This document shows positions 1-8,274 of a DNA stretch of 64,000 nucleotides, piece after piece; the first letter of the stretch is position 1; each line of letters opens with the position of its first letter. The stretch comes from PFJX01 sp040757575 (GTDB lineage: Bacteria > Pseudomonadota > Gammaproteobacteria > Burkholderiales > Thiobacillaceae), in contig JBFLXA010000003.1 in NCBI GenBank assembly GCA_040757575.1, positions 1 through 64,000 on the forward strand, given 5' to 3'. The notes beneath the pieces were generated by a model that was given only the letters and a program-made list of their open reading frames with translations, made no database searches and was not told the origin of the DNA. The translations under genes and the position numbers were made by a program.

Positions 1-230
1 GGCTTGGGCACGCTGTCCGGCAGTTTCAGGCTATGGGCATAGTCGTAGGCGGCTTTGTCCTGGGGGTCTGTTGGAATCTGCCAGCCGGGGCCTTCCTTGC
101 GGGGAAAGGCGGCATACACCAGCAATGCCAGAAGCAGGACTGAGCTGAGAACAACCCACCTTCTATTGCTGAACAGCCTCTCGAAGAGCTGTTTGAACAT
201 CAGCATGGGGGAATCCACAGGCACGCTCAT
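1..230 (-). CDS. N-terminal part of a single-pass membrane protein, paralogue of 3232-4296 (runs off the left edge)
   Basis: The first 76 codons of a minus-strand gene starting at 230 are visible. The protein opens MSVPVDSPMLMFKQ, as does the protein at 3232-4296. A basic stretch and a hydrophobic segment (about residues 28-42) follow, and it rejoins the paralogue at the motif AYDYAHSLKLPDS. It is therefore probably an inner-membrane-anchored protein with most of its mass in the periplasm. It lies directly downstream of the RTX protein gene 383-3214 and its ATG overlaps the stop of a 29-codon leader ORF (ATGA). The function is not recognised. By position it may be the partner of another RTX gene beyond the window, which is inference. 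The hydrophobic segment differs from its paralogue, so the two copies have diverged. Confidence 0.7.
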   Translation of the reverse strand, partial: MSVPVDSPMLMFKQLFERLFSNRRWVVLSSVLLLALLVYAAFPRKEGPGWQIPTDPQDKAAYDYAHSLKLPDSVPK

Positions 231-434
231 GGTTGGGCTTTCTGGCGCAATGACAAGCCCTTGGGCAAACGCTTGGCCGTGGCGATGGCCAACAACCCGA
301 TGCGGATTCGTTTCATCGACTCCCTTTCTTGTGTGATCCGGACTCTGGTCTGGTGCGTGGTCCGATGTGTTATGCCCGGAATCTACGCGGCCAGCCGCAG
401 GGGTTCAATTTGGCGAAAGTTATAGGCGTGCAGG
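200..434. repeat. Cassette-boundary direct repeat, copy 1
   Basis: This segment aligns without gaps to 4266-4500 (constant offset 4066). About 145 bp of it (289-424) also aligns without gaps to 9021-9156 (offset 8732). It covers the last codons of an RTX gene, a 66-bp spacer, the leader ORF and the first codons of the membrane-protein gene. Such repeats are natural substrates for homologous recombination between cassettes. Confidence 0.85.
227..316 (-). CDS. 29-codon leader ORF derived from a lipoprotein signal peptide, copy 1
   Basis: An ATG at 316 lies behind a GGGAG ribosome site and opens 29 codons. The first 14 residues (MKRIRIGLLAIATA) match the signal-peptide start of the lipoproteins at 7055-7807 and 8275-9048. 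After that the sequence leaves the lipoprotein (KRLPKGLS...) and ends at a TGA overlapping the ATG of the next membrane protein (ATGA). A second copy at 4293-4382 has the same length and overlap. The likely role is translational coupling of the membrane-protein gene to a captured lipoprotein start. It could also be a non-functional scar. Confidence 0.5.
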   Translation of the reverse strand: MKRIRIGLLAIATAKRLPKGLSLRQKAQP

Positions 435-3214
435 TGCTGGATGCGGAAGTCCCCCCCATCCAGCACATCGTCCCCACCCCGGAATGCCCGTAACTGGTCA
501 TTGCCGGCATGGCCCAGCAGGTGGTCGTTGCCGGTGCTGTCGTAGAGGGTGTCTTCACGGCCTGGGGCGGCCTTGATGCTGACGATGACGTTGCCCAGGG
601 CGTCGTGCCCCAATTGCAGGCCGGGCTTGCCCGGGTCCTGGTCGATGGGGGCCAGGTCGCCGTGGAGGGTGAGGGCGGTTTCCGGGGCGGCGGTGTTGTC
701 AAAGAGGTGGATCCCGAAATCCCCGCTCTGGAAGTCGTCTTGCGCTTCGCCCAGCTGGAGGGTGCTGCCGTCTTGCAGGGCCAGCTTCCAGGGAGCGTTT
801 GGCGTCTGAACAATGGAGAGCGTGGAACCGTCGGGGAGGGTGCGTTTCCAGGTATCGAGGGGATTGCCCGCACCATCCTTCTGGCGGATGAAGGCGCCGG
901 CGGCGTTGAGGTCTTGCAGGCCGTCGTTGATATAGAGCCAGCCGCCATCAGGGTCGATGATCTTGTCGTTGCCATCGCCCGTGCGCCAGCGGTAGATGTC
1001 GTGTCCCGTGCCGCCGTTGAGGATGTCATCCCCCCGACCGCCATCCAGAGCGTCATGGCCGGCACCGCCGAGGAGGGTATCGTTGCCGGCGTTGCCGTAG
1101 AGGCGGTCTGTCTTGCTTTGGCCGGTGATCACATCCGCGTTGCCGGAGCCGAAGACGATCTGCCGGAAATCGTCCAGAGGCTGGCCCATGATGTCGGCCA
1201 CGGAGTCCCCTGAGCCCAGGCGGATTTTGGTGTTGGTGGTTTCGTCTTCGAAGTAGTAGGGCACGCTCTGGCCAAGCTTCACGAAGGTATCGCCCACGGG
1301 CTGGATGTTCCTGCCATTGAAGTCCAGCACCCAGGACAACATGGCGGCCCGGTCTTGCAGATAGAGGTTGCTGAATTGGTCGGCATCCAGGTGGCCGTCG
1401 GTGTTGTGGGCTGCATAGAGGCCCGCATCACCGGTCAGCACGAAGGGGGTCATCTGCTCCAGGGCATAGCGATAGGCCAGGCCATCGGCGGTGTCCTGGG
1501 CGGCCAGGGTGGCCACGGACTGGGCGTTCATGCCGGCCAGGGAAACGATGTGGAGCTTGCCGATGGATTGCTGGTAGAGGGGGCTGGTGGTGATATCGGC
1601 GATGGCCTTGTGCAGTGCATTGCGTTTGGCCAGATTGCCATAGTCCTCCGCGATCATGCTGGGGCTGGTATCCGGGCTGAGGCCGGGGTCGGTGCCGAGT
1701 AGCAGCTTGTACAAGACGTTGACCGTGTTTTCCAGGGCATCCGCATCGTGGATCTGATTCGTCGCGACCTCTGCCTTGATTTCATCAGGCAAGACCGCAT
1801 CCGCCAGCGCCAATGCCGACGCAAGGGCCGTTCCCAGGGCGCTGTTGCTAGCGTAGATGTGGGACGAGTTGGCGATGGCCTTTTCCAGCCTGATGAAATC
1901 GGCCATGTCGAAAGAGGCATCCGGACCCTGCAACATGTCCAGTACGGTCAAGGAATCGATCAGCGGGACGAGGCTATGGGTTTCGCCGAACTCCCCCACC
2001 ATGTCGCGCAAGCCGGGCACAAGCAGTTCGATGATGCCCAGGCTCCGGGACCAGGGCAGGTCTTCAATGAAGACCTGGGTGGGGGTGACATGCCAGCCCG
2101 AGTTGGCCACGAACTCCATGTCCAGAAACTCGCCGTGGCCATAGAACTGCCTGATCTTGCTCCAGCCGCCATTGAGATTGGCCCCCTTGACCTCGAACTG
2201 ATCAGAGGTAAAGGAATTGAGATTTGCGGGGTCCCAGTTCGAGATGGCATCCAGCAAGCGGCTGTTGCCCATGGCGTCACTCAAGAGCGGGATGACCCCC
2301 GTCCCGGCCGGATACGTCTTCGGATCGAGTAGTTCCATGACCAAGTCATGGAGGGGGTTGTCGTACACATTCCCGAAAGTCTGGCCGCGCACGCTAGCCG
2401 AAGTACTGAAGAACGCGCCCAGGCGGGGGGAGGAGAGGACGAGTTCATTCCACAGCGGGGTATCCGGGACATGGACGCCATCGTAGTTCATCAGGGCGTT
2501 GTAGGCGTCGATCAGAAGGTCGATCCACGCGCCGGTGGGGATGGTGTTGTCATGACCAGCAGAGGAGATGCCGCCCAGGCCGGCGGCGTTGTAAAGCCAG
2601 GTGTCGGTGACCTGGGCGTCATGCATCAAGGTGAAGGCGCTGGCCAGGTGGGCGCCCAGGGAATAGCCGGTGACGTGCAGGGCGGGCGTGGCGGAGACAA
2701 AGGCAGTGACGGCCGGGTTGGCTTGCCACTGGCCGGTGCTGGCATTCCAGGTTTCGCCCTGCTTCAGGTGGGAGTAGAAGGCCTCCATGCTGGCCAACTG
2801 GGCCAGGGCAAAGCCGTGCTCAAGGATGTCGCCGTCGGTGGCTTTTGAGCCATCCCGCTCGTAGTCGCCGCCCTTGGCCAGGAGCTGGTATTCGGTGCTG
2901 CGGAAGCTGAGGGTGTATTCGCCGGTGGTCTTGTGCTTGAACAGCGTGGCGGAAAAGCCGGATGAATCGTTGGGGTAGTGGGTGACGATTTCGTAGTGGG
3001 TGGTGAACCATTCGGCCTGCTGGTCGGTGAAGCGGGTGGCGCCGGCCAGAATAGGGTCGTTGGGGGCCTTGCCTTGAAGCAATGCGTTGTTGGCGCCTTC
3101 AATAAGTTTGGCTGTTACTTGAGCCTTGCTGCTTAAATTGATGTCATGAAGATAGCATTCGGCTGCGCTTTGTAGCTGTGCATAATCAAGCCAGGTGCGT
3201 ACTGTGGTGGTCAT
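383..3214 (-). CDS. RTX-repeat protein with an alpha/beta-hydrolase (lipase-like) N-terminus
   Basis: A 943-residue protein. The N-terminal third looks like a lipase: the nucleophile elbow GYSLGAHLAS lies near residue 184, after a beta-strand/turn pattern similar to class 3 lipases. Residues about 300-690 are unrecognised. A block of calcium-binding nonapeptides follows at about 695-755 (NAGNDTLLGGAGHD and neighbours). Then comes a conserved non-repeat module containing DPDGGWLYINDG, and a short second RTX block near the C-terminus. RTX proteins usually leave the cell by type I secretion and fold on binding calcium. No type I exporter is present in this window. The last 12 residues (FRQIEPLRLAA end) and about 320 bp of the 3' part are almost identical to the gene at 4449-7052, but this protein lacks that protein's long second RTX block. 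It starts 17 bp after the membrane protein 3232-4296. Phospholipase or lipase activity is inferred. Confidence 0.8.
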   Translation of the reverse strand: MTTTVRTWLDYAQLQSAAECYLHDINLSSKAQVTAKLIEGANNALLQGKAPNDPILAGATRFTDQQAEWFTTHYEIVTHYPNDSSGFSATLFKHKTTGEYTLSFRSTEYQLLAKGGDYERDGSKATDGDILEHGFALAQLASMEAFYSHLKQGETWNASTGQWQANPAVTAFVSATPALHVTGYSLGAHLASAFTLMHDAQVTDTWLYNAAGLGGISSAGHDNTIPTGAWIDLLIDAYNALMNYDGVHVPDTPLWNELVLSSPRLGAFFSTSASVRGQTFGNVYDNPLHDLVMELLDPKTYPAGTGVIPLLSDAMGNSRLLDAISNWDPANLNSFTSDQFEVKGANLNGGWSKIRQFYGHGEFLDMEFVANSGWHVTPTQVFIEDLPWSRSLGIIELLVPGLRDMVGEFGETHSLVPLIDSLTVLDMLQGPDASFDMADFIRLEKAIANSSHIYASNSALGTALASALALADAVLPDEIKAEVATNQIHDADALENTVNVLYKLLLGTDPGLSPDTSPSMIAEDYGNLAKRNALHKAIADITTSPLYQQSIGKLHIVSLAGMNAQSVATLAAQDTADGLAYRYALEQMTPFVLTGDAGLYAAHNTDGHLDADQFSNLYLQDRAAMLSWVLDFNGRNIQPVGDTFVKLGQSVPYYFEDETTNTKIRLGSGDSVADIMGQPLDDFRQIVFGSGNADVITGQSKTDRLYGNAGNDTLLGGAGHDALDGGRGDDILNGGTGHDIYRWRTGDGNDKIIDPDGGWLYINDGLQDLNAAGAFIRQKDGAGNPLDTWKRTLPDGSTLSIVQTPNAPWKLALQDGSTLQLGEAQDDFQSGDFGIHLFDNTAAPETALTLHGDLAPIDQDPGKPGLQLGHDALGNVIVSIKAAPGREDTLYDSTGNDHLLGHAGNDQLRAFRGGDDVLDGGDFRIQHLHAYNFRQIEPLRLAA

Positions 3215-3231
3215 TGCAACTCCCTGTATGG

Positions 3232-4296
3232 TTAGTTAAAACGCATTTTTGAAGGATCAATATCAATAGGTTCCAGAACCTGGAAGACGAATGAGAAAGG
3301 GTAGGCGGCTTGGGATTTACTTACTCTTGCCTTGCTATCCGCGCGCAAGGTATCGGGACAAGTAAAGGCGAACTCCCAGTCGACCCAGTCGGGATGCGAT
3401 TTGTACCGCCGGGCGATAGCAAAGCTGCGGCGCACGCCCAGGATTTCGCCAGTCATCCGATCAAGTACGATCAACTCGCCGCCAGCGATGCCGAATTCGC
3501 GGTCACGCCCCCTGCGAATGCCACGCCAAGTGTAGGCATAGCGAGAACTCAGCTTATTGATAGGGGTAACACGTCCAGTTGTTGCAGCCTCAGGGCCTGT
3601 GTCATCAGCATCGTGGTAGCGCCAATAAGGCGGATTTCCTATCCCGTTCCAGGGCGACACTGTCCAGTATTTTTGCTGGATTTGTTTTGTCGTTTCAGTC
3701 AGCGCCGAATCGCTCTCGAAATATCGAAATCCGTTTCCAGGCCCACCGATAAACAGGGTCTGTGCGGCCTCCGCGTGCCACTGCGACCAATCCGCCGGAT
3801 CCTCAAACCCAAACCGATCCCTGAGCAGTTCATCGCTCCGTTTGGGCATGGCCCGCATCTGGTACAGCCCCTCCACCTTGTCCACCTTCTTGAAGATGAA
3901 TTCCCCCGCCTCTGTCTTGCACAGGTGATCGAAGTAGGCGGCTGCGGTGGTGCGGCGGTCGGAGAGCAGGTGTCGCGTGAAATTGAAGGGCACGGGCCTG
4001 GGCAGGCTGTCCGGCAGTTTCAGGCTGTGGGCGTATTTGTAGGCAGCCAGTTCACGCGGATCGGTGGGGGTATCCCAATCCCGCCACGGCTCGGCCCAAG
4101 GCCAGCCTTTGGGTTCAGCCATCTTGCCGCCGGCCATCAGATACAGCGTCCACTCCCGGCCCACGGGTGTCAGCAACACCATGACAAGGAGTGCGATCAG
4201 CCCTTTGCCCAGGCAATGCCGATAGCCCTTGCAGGTAAACAGTACCTTGAAGAACTGCTTGAACATCAGCATGGGGGAATCCACAGGCACGCTCAT
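3232..4296 (-). CDS. Membrane-anchored protein of unknown function, candidate partner of the downstream RTX hydrolase
   Basis: A 354-residue protein with one hydrophobic segment at about residues 30-48 (GLIALLVMVLLTPVG core) preceded by basic residues. It is probably an N-terminal signal anchor placing about 300 residues in the periplasm. The rest has no domain I recognise and is rich in W, Y, R and D. Its paralogue begins at 230. It sits between two RTX genes: its ATG overlaps the stop of the leader ORF 4293-4382, and its stop is 17 bp before the RTX hydrolase 383-3214. The place it occupies relative to the RTX gene is the place lipoproteins occupy elsewhere in the array. A role as cognate immunity or accessory protein is a reasonable inference with no direct support from sequence. 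Confidence 0.75.
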   Translation of the reverse strand: MSVPVDSPMLMFKQFFKVLFTCKGYRHCLGKGLIALLVMVLLTPVGREWTLYLMAGGKMAEPKGWPWAEPWRDWDTPTDPRELAAYKYAHSLKLPDSLPRPVPFNFTRHLLSDRRTTAAAYFDHLCKTEAGEFIFKKVDKVEGLYQMRAMPKRSDELLRDRFGFEDPADWSQWHAEAAQTLFIGGPGNGFRYFESDSALTETTKQIQQKYWTVSPWNGIGNPPYWRYHDADDTGPEAATTGRVTPINKLSSRYAYTWRGIRRGRDREFGIAGGELIVLDRMTGEILGVRRSFAIARRYKSHPDWVDWEFAFTCPDTLRADSKARVSKSQAAYPFSFVFQVLEPIDIDPSKMRFN

Positions 4297-4500
4297 GGTT
4301 GGGCTTTCTGGCGCAATGACAAGCTGCCGGGCAAATGCTTGGCTGTGGCGATGGCCAACAACCCGATGCGGATTCGTTTCATCGACTCCCTTTCTTGTGT
4401 GGTCCGGACCCTGGTCTGGAGCGTGGTCCGATACGTTTTGCCCGGAATCTACGCGGCCAGCCGCAGGGGTTCAATTTGGCGAAAGTTATAGGCGTGCAGG
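4266..4500. repeat. Cassette-boundary direct repeat, copy 2
   Basis: Gap-free counterpart of 200-434 with scattered substitutions. It contains the 3' end of the RTX lipase gene 4449-7052, the 66-bp spacer, the leader ORF and the first codons of the membrane-protein gene. Recombination with copy 1 would delete or duplicate one complete 4.07-kb membrane protein plus RTX cassette. Confidence 0.85.
4293..4382 (-). CDS. 29-codon leader ORF derived from a lipoprotein signal peptide, copy 2
   Basis: Begins at 4382 behind GGGAG, shares its first 14 residues with the array lipoproteins and diverges after IATA. It ends in a TGA overlapping the ATG of the membrane-protein gene at 4296. Length, frame and ATGA overlap are the same as in copy 1 (227-316) despite substitutions in the second half. 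The cleavable-lipoprotein part (lipobox Cys) is absent, so this is not a functional lipoprotein. Confidence 0.5.
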   Translation of the reverse strand: MKRIRIGLLAIATAKHLPGSLSLRQKAQP

Positions 4501-7052
4501 GGATGGAGGCAGGCGTCATCGCCATCCAGCACGTCGTTCTCAGCCCCCCCATCAACCACATAAGTACCCTTGCCTTCGCCCTTGTCATAAACCCCCCACA
4601 ACCTGGCTTGGGTCCACACCGGGCCTGCGCCGGAGGGCGGGGACCAGGTATCCTGGCCGTCCACGATGCCATCCTCGTTCCAGTCGCGGGGCTGGATGTG
4701 GAGGCCGGTGGCGGAGAGGATCATGTCGCGGCCGTCGCCGCCGTAGATGAAATCGCTGCCGGCGCCGCCCGCCAGCAGGTCATCGCCCAAGCCGCCTTCG
4801 AGGAAGTCACTGCCGGCACCGCCGTCCAGGGCATCGTTGTCCTGCTCTCCCAGCAGGCGGTCGTTGCCATCACCGGCCAGGAGACGATCGTCCCCCAAGC
4901 CGCCTTCCAGGGTATCGTCCCCGGTGCCGCCATCCAGGGCGTCGTGGCCTTGCCCCCCCAAAAGATGGTCATTGCCATCCCCCGCCTGGATCACATCGTC
5001 CCCATCCCCCCCATCCAGCACATCATCCCCACCCCGGAATGCCAGTAACTGGTCATTGCCGGCATGGCCCAGCAGGTGGTCGTTGCCGGTGCTGTCGTAG
5101 AGGGTGTCTTCACGGCCTGGGGCGGCCTTGATGCTGACGATGACGTTGCCCAGGGCGTCGTGCCCCAATTGCAGGCCGGGCTTGCCCGGGTCCTGGTCGA
5201 TGGGGGCCAGGTCGCCGTGGAGGGTGAGGGTGGTTTCCGGGGCGGCGGTGTTGTCAAAGAGGTGGATCCCGAAATCCCCGCTCTGGAAGTCGTCTTGCGC
5301 TTCGCCCAGCTGGAGGGTGCTGCCGTCGGCCATGACCAGCTTCCAGGGGGAGTTGTGGGTGAGGGTGAGGGTGGAGCCGCCTGGGAGGGTGCGGGTCCAG
5401 ATGTTCAGAGCGTTGCCCTGGGCATCCTTCTGCCGGATGAAAGCACCGGCAGCGTTGAGTTCTTGCAGGCCGTCGTTGATATAGAGCCAGCCGCCATCAG
5501 GGTCGATGATCTTGTCGCTGCCATCGCCGGTTCGGTAGCGGTAGATATCCTGGCCGAAGCCACCGTTGAGAATGTCGTTGCCCTTGCCGCCTTCCAGCCA
5601 ATCCGAACCGAATTCCCCGAAGAGGTAATCGTTGCCGTCGCCGCCTTGCAGGACGTCGGCCTTGTCGCTGCCCAGCATGAAATCGCTTCGGGCGTCATTG
5701 GGGGTAGTGGCCAGCATGCTCCGGCCGTCAGATAGAGAATAGCGCTCGATGCCGGCCAGGGAGTAGGCGCCCAGATCCACCTGTCCGCGCAGCCACATTT
5801 CCAGGTTGGCGAAGCTGTGGACGGTCCATTGTTCATGGGCTGGGTTGCGGGTGATCTGGATGCCGCCGTCCAGGGGGGTGTAGACCTGTTGGAAGGCGCC
5901 GCTGGCACTGTTTTCCTCACGGTCCACTCCCTGCGCGTAGTGCAGACTCAGGGCCAAATCCGTGAGGGTGAAACCGATGCCGGGGTCCGACCCGACTCCG
6001 GGGGCCGCCAGTTCACTTCTGATGCGGCCGATATCGGCGGCCAGGGCCTCCAGGGGCTTTTCACCGGCGACCTGACGGCGCACCAGCAGGCTCAGGAGGT
6101 TGTAGTCCGCGCTTTTCTGGTCGTAGTTGAACTCCGACGTGAACAGGGCTTGCAGCAGTTCCGGGGTGGTCTGGCTGGCAAACAGGAAGGCCGGCGACAT
6201 GAGAAAGGCGTCCAGCAGTTGCACGGCGTGCATATCCACGGGGTTGCCCTTGAAGCCCGGCCAGCCCCAGCCATTGCCGCTGGTGGCGTTGCCTTCCAGG
6301 TAGTACTGCTGGCCGTAGAGGGGCTCCACATTCGCGGCAACATCAAGCAGCTTGCCTCTGTCCGCAAGGCCAATGCCCAGTAGCAATGCCTGTGCGCCGA
6401 AAGTCTGCAACTGCGAAAGAATTTCGTCCCGGACGTAGTAATGGGTGACTTGGTCATCCCTATCCCGGCGGGTGGGGCTGGGGATGTATGCCCCGTTCCA
6501 GATGTCGTAGGCCTTGTAATCCAGAAGCGCTGTGGGCAGGGTATAGCCATCTTTCAGCAGTTCAGCACGCAAGTCATCCACGATATCCAAAGAGTCTGCA
6601 CTCTTCTCAAACGGCGCTTCGTCGAAGACGGTGGCCGGACGGTCGAAGTACACGGCCATGAGGGAAGCCAAACCGCCCCCCAGACTGTGGCCGGTGAAGG
6701 AGATGTTGGCGGTGGGGTTGGCATTGAGGATATCCAGATAGAACTTGGCGGCATCGGTGACCTGGGGCGCCAGGAAAGCCCCGGAGCCCGCCGGGAGGTT
6801 GGCCAGCACCCAGTCCTTGGTCTTGTCCACCAGGTTGCCCTCGAAGGTGGTGCCGGTGTAGGCGATGACGATTTCGCCGGTGGTGGTGTTCTTGTAGGCG
6901 CGGGCGGTGAAGCCGGTGTCGTCGTTCTGGCCGTCGATCTTCATGTCCACCCAGCCGCTGGGGATGGGGATGGTGTTCACATCACTGGTCACATCGGGCT
7001 TGACCGCGTAGGCGTTGGATGCCATCAGGGCGTATTCGATACTGGTCGTCAT
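4449..7052 (-). CDS. RTX-repeat class 3-like lipase
   Basis: An 867-residue protein. The start at 7052 is chosen because an excellent AAGGAGGT site ends 9 bp upstream; an in-frame ATG at 7085 lies inside the preceding gene and has no such site. Residues 1-160 look like a class 3 lipase: AYTGTTFEG, then the nucleophile elbow FTGHSLGGGLAS with Ser near 122. The middle is unrecognised. RTX nonapeptides occur at about 460-505 and again over about 655-785 (repeated GGxGxDxL), then a short C-terminal tail identical to that of 383-3214. Predicted to be secreted by a type I exporter and to bind calcium. The gene is tightly coupled to the lipoprotein 7055-7807: only 2 bp separate stop and start, and the ribosome site lies within the lipoprotein's last codons. 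That suggests a functional pair. Target lipid and role are unknown. Confidence 0.85.
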   Translation of the reverse strand: MTTSIEYALMASNAYAVKPDVTSDVNTIPIPSGWVDMKIDGQNDDTGFTARAYKNTTTGEIVIAYTGTTFEGNLVDKTKDWVLANLPAGSGAFLAPQVTDAAKFYLDILNANPTANISFTGHSLGGGLASLMAVYFDRPATVFDEAPFEKSADSLDIVDDLRAELLKDGYTLPTALLDYKAYDIWNGAYIPSPTRRDRDDQVTHYYVRDEILSQLQTFGAQALLLGIGLADRGKLLDVAANVEPLYGQQYYLEGNATSGNGWGWPGFKGNPVDMHAVQLLDAFLMSPAFLFASQTTPELLQALFTSEFNYDQKSADYNLLSLLVRRQVAGEKPLEALAADIGRIRSELAAPGVGSDPGIGFTLTDLALSLHYAQGVDREENSASGAFQQVYTPLDGGIQITRNPAHEQWTVHSFANLEMWLRGQVDLGAYSLAGIERYSLSDGRSMLATTPNDARSDFMLGSDKADVLQGGDGNDYLFGEFGSDWLEGGKGNDILNGGFGQDIYRYRTGDGSDKIIDPDGGWLYINDGLQELNAAGAFIRQKDAQGNALNIWTRTLPGGSTLTLTHNSPWKLVMADGSTLQLGEAQDDFQSGDFGIHLFDNTAAPETTLTLHGDLAPIDQDPGKPGLQLGHDALGNVIVSIKAAPGREDTLYDSTGNDHLLGHAGNDQLLAFRGGDDVLDGGDGDDVIQAGDGNDHLLGGQGHDALDGGTGDDTLEGGLGDDRLLAGDGNDRLLGEQDNDALDGGAGSDFLEGGLGDDLLAGGAGSDFIYGGDGRDMILSATGLHIQPRDWNEDGIVDGQDTWSPPSGAGPVWTQARLWGVYDKGEGKGTYVVDGGAENDVLDGDDACLHPLHAYNFRQIEPLRLAA

Positions 7053-7054
7053 GA

Positions 7055-7807
7055 TTACAAACCTCCTTGTTCTGGTAGTTGACAAAGATCAGGGGTGGGG
7101 GGGAGAAAGACTTCCAGGGGTGCGGTGGTTTTGTAGTGCCCTCCCTTGTAGCTTTCGCACCCGCGTCTATTCGGGTAGTCAGTACTGTTTTGAATCCGCC
7201 CGTTGGTCCGTCTCATGGCACCATAGATGCTGTCCCGGTCTTCCTTCATTTCCACGCTCAGCCGGCCGCGCACATCCCCCGCGGGGTACCGGCCCCAGGG
7301 GTTCAGCAGCAGGTTGGTGCGGCGGATTTCCTTGGGGAACTGTTCATAGGGAATCTTTTGCCAGGCCCCGCCTTCCCAGACGAAGTAGATGGCGTTGGTG
7401 GCGGGGTAGTCGTGGAACATGCACGCAAACGAGCCAGTGAGGGGCACCATGACGTAGACCTTGCCGTCCACGATGTCCAGTATCTCCGGCTGGTAGCGGG
7501 AGCTGCCCCTGGACCTCCAATACACCCCCATCTCCGGATAGCAGAACTCGTAGTACTGGGTGAGCCCGCGCTTGTTCATGCCGGAGACGGGAAATCCCCC
7601 GCCGCCCGAGGCCTCGCGCCGCTTGATGAGGATGACCCGGCCGTCGTGGAGCTTGACCTCCTCGTCCCAGACCAGGGTGGTGGTGCCGGGGTCCTTGAAG
7701 GCCTTTTCCACGCCGTCCAGGATGCGCTGGCCTTGTTCCAACTGGTCGCAGGCGGGCAACAGGATGGCTGTGGCGATTGACAACAACCCGATGCGGATTC
7801 GTTTCAT
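7055..7807 (-). CDS. Lipoprotein, candidate immunity protein of the RTX lipase
   Basis: A 250-residue protein. The start at 7807 is chosen for the MKRIRIGLL signal peptide and GGGAG site; an in-frame ATG at 7867 would add an unlikely 20 residues. The signal peptide ends in the lipobox LLPAC, so the mature protein should be lipidated at Cys19 or nearby and face the periplasm or outer surface. No enzymatic domain is recognised. It contains four or more cysteines after the lipobox, a conserved VWDEEVKLHDGRV segment and EMKEDRDSIYGAMRR near the C-terminus. It is a close paralogue of 8275-9048, differing mainly at residues about 98-130 and in the C-terminal 45 residues. Its stop abuts the RTX lipase start. 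Lipoprotein immunity partners are known for type VI phospholipase effectors (Tle/Tli); applying that here is inference. Confidence 0.75.
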   Translation of the reverse strand: MKRIRIGLLSIATAILLPACDQLEQGQRILDGVEKAFKDPGTTTLVWDEEVKLHDGRVILIKRREASGGGGFPVSGMNKRGLTQYYEFCYPEMGVYWRSRGSSRYQPEILDIVDGKVYVMVPLTGSFACMFHDYPATNAIYFVWEGGAWQKIPYEQFPKEIRRTNLLLNPWGRYPAGDVRGRLSVEMKEDRDSIYGAMRRTNGRIQNSTDYPNRRGCESYKGGHYKTTAPLEVFLPPTPDLCQLPEQGGL

Positions 7808-7867
7808 CGACTCCCTTTCTTGTCTTGGGGCAAGACACGACGCCCTGCCCTGATGATGACTGGTCAT

Positions 7868-8272
7868 TTATGCTGCCATCAGCGAAGCCAAACCGCCGCC
7901 CAGACTGTGGCCGGTGAAGGAGATGTTGGCGGTGGGGTTGGCGTTCAGGACATCCAGGTAGAACTTGGCGGCATCGGTGACCTGGAGCGCCAGGAAAGCC
8001 CCGGAGCCCGCCGGGAGGTTAGCCAGCAGCCAGTCCTTGGTCTTGTCCACCACGTTGCCCTCGAAGGTGGTGCCGGTGTAGGCGATGACGATTTCACCGG
8101 TGGTGGTGTTCTTGTAGGCGCGGGCGGTGAAGCCGGTGTCGTCATTTCGACCATCGTTGCCTAGTTTTACCCAGCCGTGGGGGATGGGGATGGTGTTATT
8201 TTCATGGGTTACTGTGTCTTTCACCGCATAGGCGTTGGAAGCCATCAGGGCGTATTCGATGCTGGTCGTCAT
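7868..8272 (-). pseudogene. Truncated RTX lipase, N-terminal 134 residues only
   Basis: This is the 5' end of a second copy of the lipase at 4449-7052. It has the same AAGGAGGT site and MTTSIEYALMASNAYAV start, and the complete elbow FTGHSLGGGLASLMA, after which it stops with TAA. The catalytic Asp/His region, the middle domain and all RTX repeats are missing, so it cannot be an active secreted lipase. Identity with the intact copy is high but interrupted at residues about 18-37, where the two differ clearly. The break point joins directly to a unique 44-bp spacer and then to the lipoprotein 7055-7807. A deletion between cassettes explains this best. A short translated remnant is also possible. 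Confidence 0.8.
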
Positions 8273-8274
8273 GG

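Noticed and set aside
7868..8272. Interpretation of the 134-residue lipase fragment as a complete small lipase
   Set aside because: It lacks the second half of the alpha/beta fold and the catalytic Asp and His, and it matches only the 5' end of the full gene.
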